This document shows, piece by piece, positions 28,280 to 36,393 of a stretch of 64,000 bases of DNA. Source of the DNA: Streptomyces mutabilis (GTDB lineage: Bacteria; Actinomycetota; Actinomycetes; Streptomycetales; Streptomycetaceae). Where the stretch lies: the NCBI RefSeq assembly GCF_014649815.1, contig NZ_BMTT01000004.1, positions 248,001-312,000 of the forward strand. The letters are read 5' to 3'. Numbering within the stretch: the first letter of the stretch is position 1; each line of letters begins with the position of its first letter. The notes under the pieces were generated by a model that was given only the letters and a program-made list of their open reading frames with translations, did not search any database and had not been told where the DNA came from. The translations under genes and the position numbers were made by a program.

Positions 28280-29916
28280 CCGAACGCCCTTCCCCGGCGC
28301 ACCGCGAACGGGCCGATGGCGAGCAGGTCCACGGGCGCGGAGCCGAAGCACTCCAGGGCGTCGCGCGGGTCGTCGACCATGGGCCGGCCGGCGGTGTTGA
28401 GGCTGGTGTTGACGACCACGGGCAGTCCGGTGCGCCTCTCGAAGGCGGCCAGCATCCGCGCGACCAGCGGCTCGCGGCGCTCCTCGACGGTCTGGATGCG
28501 TGCGGTGCCGTCGACGTGCACGACGGCCGGGATGCGGTCCCGCCAGGCGGGGGCGACGTCGTGCACGAAGAGCATGTACGGGCTCGGGATCGGGCCGGTG
28601 AAGATGTCGGCGGCGCGGTCGGCCAGCACCATCGGCGCGACCGGCCGGAACTCCTCGCGCCCCTTGACGTGGTTGAGGCGCTCCAGGTTCTCCGCGCGGC
28701 CGGGGTGGGCCATCAGGGAGCGGTGCCCGAGAGCACGGGGCCCGAACTCGCTGCGGCCCTGGAACCAGGCGACGACGCCGTCGCGGGCCAGCTCCTCGGC
28801 GACCGTCTCGGCGATGTCGTCCGGTTCCTCGTACGGGATCGCGGCCGTCTCCAGCCAGGCGCGGATCTCGTCGTCGCTCCAGCCGCGGCCGAGGTCGGCG
28901 CCGGGCATCGGTTCCGGGGTGGCGCCCTCCTGGGCGGCGGCGACGTGCAGGGCGCCGCCGAGGGCGGTGCCGGCGTCGCCGGCGGCGGGCTGCACCCACA
29001 CGTTCCGGTACGGGCCGCGGGCCGCGATCTTCGAATTGGCGACGCAGTTCAGCGCGACTCCGCCGGCCATGGTCAGGGCCTGGCCGCCGGCCTCGCGGTG
29101 CAGCCAGTGGACGAGTTCGAGGAGCAGTTCCTCCAGTACGGCCTGGGTGCTCGCGGCGAGGTCCGCGTGGTCCTTCGTCCAGTCCTCGCCCTTGGCGCGC
29201 GGCGGCGCGAGGGCCGCCCAGTCGACGCCGTGGGCGCGGAAGCCGCCGTCGCCGGTGGCGTGGACGCGCTCGCGCAGTCGGTCCACGAAGCGGGGTTTCC
29301 CGTAGGAGGCGAGGGCCATCACCTTGTACTCGTCGCTGCTGCGCAGGAAGCCGAGGTGCTCGGTCAGGTCCTCGTAGACCAGGCCGAGCGAGTGCGGGAG
29401 CGCTTGCGTGGCGAGGGTGTCGAGCTTGCCGTCGCGGTAGCGGCCGGCCAGGTGGGAGGCGGACTCGCCGCGCCCGTCGAGGACGAGGACGTCGTTGTCG
29501 GGGTGCGGTGAGGCCGGTCCGGCTGAGGCGGCGTGGGCCACGTGGTGCGGGACGAAGACCACTCGGTCGGGGTCGAGCCCGGGCAGCGCCTCGGCGAGGA
29601 ACTCGGGCGCGCGGCGGGCGTACTCGAGTCGCAGCGGGTCCCAGGGGTCGTCGAGGCCCATGTCGCGGGCGGGCCGGGCGAGCTTGGGATCGAAGGAGTA
29701 CGCGACGGCGTCCAGCTCATCCGGCCGCACCCCGGCGTGCTCCAGGCACCACCGCGCCGACAGCTCCGGCACCTCCCACGCCGAGAAGGGCACCGGCCGC
29801 TTGCCGTGCTTGCGGCGGCTGAAGCGCTCTTCCTCGGCGGCCGCGACGGTCCGGCCGTCGACGACGAGCGCGGCGGCCGGATCGTGGAACAGGGCGTTGA
29901 TACCAAGGATGCGCAT
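28276..29916 (-). CDS. carbamoyltransferase (NodU/CmcH family)
   Basis: Transfers a carbamoyl group from carbamoyl phosphate, via carbamoyl-AMP, to a sugar hydroxyl. The 546 residues start MRILGINALFHDPAAALVVDG and have VVFVPHHVAHAASA (metal histidines), TMAGGVALNCVANSKI and RSEFGPRALGHRSLMAHP, all family landmarks. It is the first gene of the eleven-gene chain; the ATG is preceded by GGAG and a 237-bp gap. In Pseudomonas aeruginosa LPS a related enzyme carbamoylates core heptose, so heptose is a likely acceptor here too (inference). Confidence 0.92.
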   Translation of the reverse strand: MRILGINALFHDPAAALVVDGRTVAAAEEERFSRRKHGKRPVPFSAWEVPELSARWCLEHAGVRPDELDAVAYSFDPKLARPARDMGLDDPWDPLRLEYARRAPEFLAEALPGLDPDRVVFVPHHVAHAASAGPASPHPDNDVLVLDGRGESASHLAGRYRDGKLDTLATQALPHSLGLVYEDLTEHLGFLRSSDEYKVMALASYGKPRFVDRLRERVHATGDGGFRAHGVDWAALAPPRAKGEDWTKDHADLAASTQAVLEELLLELVHWLHREAGGQALTMAGGVALNCVANSKIAARGPYRNVWVQPAAGDAGTALGGALHVAAAQEGATPEPMPGADLGRGWSDDEIRAWLETAAIPYEEPDDIAETVAEELARDGVVAWFQGRSEFGPRALGHRSLMAHPGRAENLERLNHVKGREEFRPVAPMVLADRAADIFTGPIPSPYMLFVHDVAPAWRDRIPAVVHVDGTARIQTVEERREPLVARMLAAFERRTGLPVVVNTSLNTAGRPMVDDPRDALECFGSAPVDLLAIGPFAVRRGRAFG

Positions 29917-30153
29917 GGATGGTGCTCCGTCCCGGGCGACTACTGGGGTCTCTCCGGTCTCGCGGGTGCCGCGGTGCAGCTGGGTCAAACACTTGGAGAC
30001 AACTCAATTCCAGCGATGAACGGACAAATCACGGAACGTGATGACAAGCGGGCGCGCCCACGCCTGTGGGCCCGCTCACGTGCGCGAGCCCACCCGGCCA
30101 CGGGCCCGCGCGGTCCCTCGCGAGCCCCCACGGCCGGGCCCGGCCGTGGGGAC

Positions 30154-31146
<993 letters not shown>

Positions 31147-31277
31147 GGGGTCCTCCTCGCTCCGACCGTCACTTGCGTGTCGGCTGAGTAACCCAGTGAG
31201 CGCCCTCACTACCTCGAACACATATTCGGCAACCTACTGAACTGCGTTCGCACTCGCTGCGCATAGTCCTCGCATGC

Positions 31278-31970
31278 TTGCGCTGGCCAGGCCTGGAGAC
31301 GACCTCGCCCAGCCCGGTCCGGGGCGCGGCGGGCGGCCAGGCACGGGCGGGCGGGTTCGGCACCGTCGACTGCGGCCGCGCCAAGTGCATCGCACTGACC
31401 TTCGACGCCGGGCCGAGCGAGAACTCCGCCCGGCTTCTCGACATACTCAAGGAGAAGCAGGTCCCGGCGACCTTCTTCCTGCTGGACGAACGGCACATCG
31501 ACACCTCCCGAGCTTGTCAGGCGCAGGGCTGACGAGGGTCACGAGGTGGCCGGCCACAAGAGGACCCACAAGATCCTCACGGACGCCGAACCGGACGGGA
31601 TACGCGGGGAACCGGAGCGCCCGAACAAGGAGACGGAGCGCCTGTCCGGGAAGCGCCCACCCTGATGCGCCCGCCGCAGGGCCGCACGGACGACACGGTC
31701 CACGGGATCTGCCGAGAGCTGGGCCTGGCGGAGGTGCTGTGGACCGTGACCGCCAAGGACTGCAGGACGAACGACTCCGGCCTGATCACCGAGCGCGTCC
31801 TGGACCTGTCGTCCCGGGACGGCATCATCCTGCTGCACGACATCCACGACGGCACGGTGCCGGCGGTGCCCGGGATCATCGACGCGCTCGAGAAGCGGGG
31901 GTACGTTCTCGTGACGGTGCCCCAGCTGCCGGCCCCCGGGAAAGCCGGACCTGGCAGGGTCCACCGCTGA
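31278..31970 (+). pseudogene. polysaccharide deacetylase remnant with two frameshifts
   Basis: Pieces of a NodB-type deacetylase lie in two frames. The N-terminal part (CIALTFDAGPSENSARLLDIL, ending at a TGA at 31530-31532) and the C-terminal part (MRPPQGRTDD, VLWTVTAKDC, IILLHDIHDGTVPAVPGIIDAL) share a frame. The stretch between about 31510 and 31660, reading PELVRRRADEGHEVAGHKRTHKIL, is in another. Conserved motif 1 reads TFDAGPS, motif 2 reads GHKRTH instead of the usual H-x3-H segment NHTxTH, and no normal signal peptide precedes it. It is probably a decayed gene, unless two sequence errors occurred. Confidence 0.75.
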
Positions 31971-32000
31971 ATCCGCGGGCGCAGTCCTTACGATCGTCCC

Positions 32001-32441
32001 GTGGTCACCTTCTCGCTCGAACGCACCGCCCCGCTCCCCCTGGACGAGGCCTGGCGCAGGCTCACCGCGTGGCAGCGGCACGGCGACTCCGTGCCGCTGA
32101 CCCGCGTCACCGTCGCCACGCCCGGCCCCACCCGCCGGGGCACGGTGATCGTGGCCCGCACGGGCGCCGGACCGTTCGCCTTCGACGACCGGATGGAGGT
32201 GACCGTCTGGGAGCCGCCTGGGGACGACTCCCCCGGCCGCTGCCGGCTGGACAAGCGCGGCCGACTGGTCGGCGGCTGGGCGGAGTTCGAGGTCCGGCCC
32301 GGACCCGGCGGCCGCACCCGAGTCATGTGGAGCGAGGAGCTGAGGGTCCGTCTCCTTCCGTCGGTCTTCGACGGCGTCCTGGGCCGCGCGGGCCGGTACG
32401 TGTTCGGCCGCACGGTGAACCAGCTCCTGCGGCGCCCGTGA
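32001..32441 (+). CDS. SRPBCC-family protein
   Basis: A 146-residue single-domain protein of the START/polyketide-cyclase-like fold: FSLERTAPLPLDEAWRRLTAW at the start, a long beta region with FDDRMEVTVWEP and GGWAEFEVRPGPGGRTRVMW, and a C-terminal helix. Such proteins bind hydrophobic ligands or act as cyclases. The GTG start has no strong ribosome site. It stands alone between the deacetylase remnant and a secreted hydrolase. Confidence 0.82.
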   Translation: MVTFSLERTAPLPLDEAWRRLTAWQRHGDSVPLTRVTVATPGPTRRGTVIVARTGAGPFAFDDRMEVTVWEPPGDDSPGRCRLDKRGRLVGGWAEFEVRPGPGGRTRVMWSEELRVRLLPSVFDGVLGRAGRYVFGRTVNQLLRRP

Positions 32442-32526
32442 ACCGCTGATTGCGCACGGGGGACGGGACTCGGTCGGGACGGCGCCGCACGCCCCGCCTC
32501 GGCCGTTTCCCGCGTACCGTGCCGAC

Positions 32527-33405
32527 ATGTCTCTCAGAGCGCGCACTTACCTCCAACTGTCCCTCACGGGTGCCTTGTTGAGCCTGGCCGTGGCGGCGCC
32601 GCCCGCTTCGGCCGGGCAGGGGCAGGCCGTCCCGCTGCGCATCGCCACGTACAACATCCACGCCGGAACGGGCTCGGACGGCGTCTTCGACCTCGACCGC
32701 CAGGCCACCGCGCTGCGTGCCCTCGACGCGGACGTGATCGGCCTTCAGGAGGTCGACGTGCACTGGGGTGCGCGCAGCCAGGGCCTCGATGTCGCCGAGG
32801 AGCTGGCGCGGCGGCTCGGCATGCGGGTGTCGTTCGCGCCGATCTACAGTTTCGACCCGGTGGAGGCGGGCGGTCCCCGGCGCGAGTACGGCGTGGCGGT
32901 GCTGTCCCGCTTCCCCGCCCGCTCGGCGGCCAACCACGAGATCACGCGCCTGTCCACGCAGGACGAGAACCCGGCACCGGCCCCGGCGCCCGGGTTCGGC
33001 GAGGTCACGCTCAAGGTGCGCGGGGTCCCGGTGCAGGTGTTCGTGACGCACCTCGACTACCGGGCCGACCCGGCGGTCCGGGTGGCGCAGGTCGCCGACA
33101 CGCGGCGGATCATGGCGCGGGAGCGGGCGGCCCTGCCAGGGGCCCGGCAGGTGCTGCTCGGCGACTTCAACGCCGAACCGTCGGCGCCGGAACTCCGGCC
33201 GCTGTGGGAGGAGTTGACCGACGCCGGGACCGGCACCGGGGGCACGTACCCGGCGGCGGCTCCCGTGAAGCGGATCGACTACGTGGCTGTGGGAAAGGGT
33301 GTGCGGGTGCGGGACGCCGCCGTGCCGGAGGAGGCCGTGGCCTCGGACCACCGGCCGGTGGTCGCGGACGTGTCCCTGGACAGGAAGGCTCCCGGGAGGG
33401 ACTGA
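32527..33405 (+). CDS. secreted endonuclease/exonuclease/phosphatase-family protein
   Basis: A 292-residue exported hydrolase. Residues 1-29 form a signal peptide (hydrophobic LSLTGALLSLAVAAPP, then ASA/G). The EEP fold follows with RIATYNIHAGTG, IGLQEVD (metal Glu), a central VFVTHLDY, the GDFNAEP loop and the terminal SDHRPVVADVSL. These are the active-site residues of Mg-dependent phosphoesterases (DNase I/sphingomyelinase-like). It may act on nucleic acid or phospholipid outside the cell. Confidence 0.88.
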   Translation: MSLRARTYLQLSLTGALLSLAVAAPPASAGQGQAVPLRIATYNIHAGTGSDGVFDLDRQATALRALDADVIGLQEVDVHWGARSQGLDVAEELARRLGMRVSFAPIYSFDPVEAGGPRREYGVAVLSRFPARSAANHEITRLSTQDENPAPAPAPGFGEVTLKVRGVPVQVFVTHLDYRADPAVRVAQVADTRRIMARERAALPGARQVLLGDFNAEPSAPELRPLWEELTDAGTGTGGTYPAAAPVKRIDYVAVGKGVRVRDAAVPEEAVASDHRPVVADVSLDRKAPGRD

Positions 33406-33436
33406 CGACCCCTCCGGGGAGGGTCCCGGGCCCCGT

Positions 33437-34588
33437 TCAGGCCACCGAGCCGACGCGGCCCGCCGGGGACGACGGGCCGTCGTGGTGGATGGGGGTGCGG
33501 GCGCCGGTCAGGGAGGCGCCCGTGCCGCCGCGGCGGGTCGCGACGATCTCGGCGGCGATGGACAGGGCCGTCTCCTCGGGGGTGCGCGCGCCGAGGTCGA
33601 GGCCGATCGGTGACCTGAGGCGGGCGAGCTCCAGGTCGCTCACGCCGACCTCGCGCAGGCGCGCCTCACGGTCCAGGTGGGTGCGGCGGGAGCCCATCGC
33701 GCCGACGTACGCCACCGGCAGGCGCAGCGCCAGCCGCAGCAGCGGCACGTCGAACTTGGGGTCGTGGGTCAGCACGCACAGCACCGTACGGGCGTCCACG
33801 GCGGTGCGGGCCAGGTACTCGTGCGGCCACTCGACGACGATCCCGTCCGCGTCCGGGAAGCGGGTCCCGGTCGCGAAGACGGGGCGGGCGTCGCACACCG
33901 TGACGTGGTAGCCGAGGAACTTCCCGGCCCGGACCAGTGCCGAGGCGAAGTCGATCGCCCCGAAGACGATCATGCGGGGCGCCGGGACCGAGGACTCGAC
34001 CAGCAGGGTGAGCGGTGCGCCGCAGCGCGAGCCCCGCTCACCGGTCTCCAGGGTGCCGGTGCGGCCGGCCTCCAGGAAGGCGCCCGCCTCGGCGGCCACC
34101 GTACGGTCCAGCTCGGGACGGGCACCGAGACCGCCCTGGTGGGAGCCGTCCGGGTGGACGACGAGCGCGCGGCCCGTCAGCTCCGCCGGTCCGCCGACGA
34201 TCCGCGCCACCGCCACCGCCCCTCCTCGGGCGGCGGCGGACAGCGCGGCGGCGAGCACCGGACGGTCGGGGTCGTGCGCCCGTACCGGCGTGACCAGGAT
34301 GTGGACGACTCCGCCGCAGGTCAGACCCACGGCGAAGGCGTCCTCGTCGCTGTAGCCGAAGCGTTCGAGCACGGTGTGGCCGTCCTGGAGCGCCTGTCGG
34401 CACAGCTCGTACACGGCCCCCTCCACGCAGCCGCCGGAGACCGAGCCGACCGCGGTGCCGTCGGCGTCCACCGCGAGGGCGGCGCCCGGCAGGCGCGGGG
34501 CGCTGCCGTCGACGGCCACCACGGTGGCCACGGCGAAGTCGCGTCCCTGCTCGACCCACCGGTCGAGCTCTTCGGCGATGTCCAGCAT
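33437..34588 (-). CDS. xdhC: XdhC/CoxI-family molybdenum cofactor maturation protein
   Basis: A 383-residue protein that delivers and sulfurates Mo cofactor for xanthine dehydrogenase-type enzymes. The N-terminal XdhC/CoxI domain has VDGSAPRLPGAALAV and VSGGCVEGAVYELC. The C-terminal Rossmann-like domain has MIVFGAIDFASALVRAGKFLGYHVTVCDAR and VLTHDPKFDVPLL, then YVGAMGSRRTH. It lies 58 bp downstream of the purine permease on the same strand, close to the xdh subunits that it should serve. Confidence 0.9.
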   Translation of the reverse strand: MLDIAEELDRWVEQGRDFAVATVVAVDGSAPRLPGAALAVDADGTAVGSVSGGCVEGAVYELCRQALQDGHTVLERFGYSDEDAFAVGLTCGGVVHILVTPVRAHDPDRPVLAAALSAAARGGAVAVARIVGGPAELTGRALVVHPDGSHQGGLGARPELDRTVAAEAGAFLEAGRTGTLETGERGSRCGAPLTLLVESSVPAPRMIVFGAIDFASALVRAGKFLGYHVTVCDARPVFATGTRFPDADGIVVEWPHEYLARTAVDARTVLCVLTHDPKFDVPLLRLALRLPVAYVGAMGSRRTHLDREARLREVGVSDLELARLRSPIGLDLGARTPEETALSIAAEIVATRRGGTGASLTGARTPIHHDGPSSPAGRVGSVA

Positions 34589-34646
34589 CCGTTCGGTCTC
34601 CCGGTACTCCTCGTACGGCGTGGTGGAAGGGTTCCCGGAGCTGCCG

Positions 34647-36104
34647 CTAGTGCACCCCCATCCAGCTCTCGATCGGGTTGAGGGCGAAGTAGACGATGAA
34701 GACGGCCGTCAGGGCCCACATGAACGCGCCGATCTCCCGGGCCTTGCCCTGGGCGATCTTGATGGCGGCGTAGGAGATCACGCCGGCGGCGACACCCGCC
34801 GTGATGGAGTACGTGAACGGCATCAGGACGACGGTCAGGAAGACCGGGATCGCGGTGGCCCGGTCGGCCCAGTCCACGTGCCGGGCGTTCGTCATCATCA
34901 TCGCGCCGATGACGACCAGCGCGGCGGACGCCACCTCCTGCGGCACGAGCGCGGTGATCGGCGTGAAGAAGAGGCAGGCGGCGAAGAACAGACCGGTGAC
35001 CACCGAGGCGAGCCCGGTGCGCGCGCCCTCGCCGACGCCGGTCGCGGACTCGACGAAGACGGTCTGGCCGGAGCCGCCCGCCACACCGCCGATGGCACCG
35101 CCGGCGCCGTCGATGAACAGCGCCTTCGACAGGCCCGGCATGCGGCCCTTGTCGTCGGCGAGCTTGGCCTCGGTGCCGACGCCGATGATGGTGGCCATCG
35201 CGTCGAAGAACCCGGCCAGCACCAGCGTGAAGACGATCATGCCGACGGTCATGACGCCGACGTCGCCCCAGCCGCCGAACTCCACCTCGCCGAAGAGTGA
35301 GAAGTCCGGCACGGAGACCGCGCTGCCGCGCAGTTCGGGGGCGCCGTTGGCCCACTGCTCGGGGTCGATGACACCGGTGGCGTTGAGCAGGGCCGCGACG
35401 ACCGTGCCGGCGACGATGCCGACCAGGATCGCGCCGGGGATGTCGCGCGCCTGGAGCATGAAGATCAGGAGCAGGGTGCCCGCGAAGAGCAGGACGGGCC
35501 AGCCCGCGAGTTCACCGGCGGGGCCGAGCTGGAGCGGGGTCGCCTTGCCCCCGTGGACGAAACCGCCCTTCACGAAGCCGATGATGGCGATGAACAGGCC
35601 GATGCCCATGGTGATGCCGTGCTTGAGCGCGAGCGGGATCGCGTTCATGATCATCTCGCGCAGCCCGGTGACCACGAGCAGCATGATGACCACGCCGTAC
35701 ATCACGCACATGGCCATGGCCTGCCCCCAGGTCATCTGGGGGACGACCTGTCCGGCGATCACTCCGGACACCGAGAGTCCGGCGGCCAGGGCGAGTGGCA
35801 CCTTGCCGACGAAGCCCATCAGGAGCGTGGTGACCGCCGCGGCGAGCGCCGTCGCGGTGATCAGGGCCTTCTGGCCCAGGGTGTTGCCGGCGGCGTCCTC
35901 GCCGCCGAGCAGGATGGGGTTGAGCAGGACGATGTACGCCATCGCCATGAAGGTGGTGATGCCGCCGCGCACCTCACGCGCGACCGTCGATCCCCGGTGG
36001 GTTATGTGGAAGTACCGGTCGAGCCAGGACCGGCCGGAGGGGACGCGGGAACCCGCGCCCGCGTCCTCGGCGGTGGTCTTGGGCTCCACGGACTGCTGGG
36101 TCAT
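34647..36104 (-). CDS. NCS2 purine permease (AzgA-type)
   Basis: A 485-residue membrane transporter. The N-terminal RGSTVAREVRGGITTFMAMAYIVLLNPILLGG is characteristic of the AzgA branch (hypoxanthine, adenine, guanine, xanthine). About 12-14 hydrophobic segments follow, and the family motif region GGSGQTVFVESATGVGEGARTGLASVV is present. The ATG at 36104 has GGGAG about 9 nt upstream. It should import purine bases for the adjacent xanthine dehydrogenase. Confidence 0.92.
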   Translation of the reverse strand: MTQQSVEPKTTAEDAGAGSRVPSGRSWLDRYFHITHRGSTVAREVRGGITTFMAMAYIVLLNPILLGGEDAAGNTLGQKALITATALAAAVTTLLMGFVGKVPLALAAGLSVSGVIAGQVVPQMTWGQAMAMCVMYGVVIMLLVVTGLREMIMNAIPLALKHGITMGIGLFIAIIGFVKGGFVHGGKATPLQLGPAGELAGWPVLLFAGTLLLIFMLQARDIPGAILVGIVAGTVVAALLNATGVIDPEQWANGAPELRGSAVSVPDFSLFGEVEFGGWGDVGVMTVGMIVFTLVLAGFFDAMATIIGVGTEAKLADDKGRMPGLSKALFIDGAGGAIGGVAGGSGQTVFVESATGVGEGARTGLASVVTGLFFAACLFFTPITALVPQEVASAALVVIGAMMMTNARHVDWADRATAIPVFLTVVLMPFTYSITAGVAAGVISYAAIKIAQGKAREIGAFMWALTAVFIVYFALNPIESWMGVH

Positions 36105-36255
36105 GGGGCCGTCTCCCAAGGTTCATAGGGGCACCCGCGCGGGCCGCTGGGGCGGCTGCGGGATTTGGGATGTGCACGACCCGGGGGACGGCCCGAGACG
36201 AACGCATGGTGGGTGGTGCTTCCGGGCCCGCGAGCGGGGCGGTACCCGGGGTGTG

Positions 36256-36300
36256 CTCCGGGCGGCGCGGAGTGTGTGACGTTCCGTGCGCCGCCCGGAG
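36256..36300 (-). promoter_or_regulatory. 13-bp perfect stem-loop in the permease leader
   Basis: Arms CTCCGGGCGGCGC (36256-36268) and GCGCCGCCCGGAG (36288-36300), 19-nt loop. It lies 152-196 nt before the permease start and just downstream of another long inverted repeat. It may be a terminator of the xdh operon, a leader structure or both. Confidence 0.5.
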
Positions 36301-36307
36301 GGCCAGG

Positions 36308-36388
36308 GGATGTCGTTCGGATCCTGCCGGGGCGCGGGGCGGCTACGAGGCACCGTCGCCTGGAGTCGGCCTGATCCGAACGACATCC
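36308..36388 (-). repeat. 16-bp perfect inverted repeat after xdh
   Basis: GGATGTCGTTCGGATC (36308-36323) and GATCCGAACGACATCC (36373-36388) are exact reverse complements around a 49-bp centre that has further partial pairing. It begins 5 bp beyond the last xdh stop. The long centre is unusual for a simple terminator. Confidence 0.6.
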
Positions 36389-36393
36389 TCCGC

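Noticed and set aside
33405-33437. A terminator between the endonuclease-like gene and xdhC
   Set aside because: The CCCCTCC/GGGGAGGG region pairs only imperfectly and shifts register, so I do not call it.
36308-36388. A known purine riboswitch before the permease
   Set aside because: I see two long stems but no purine aptamer core or kissing loops; known purine riboswitches are not expected in this group.
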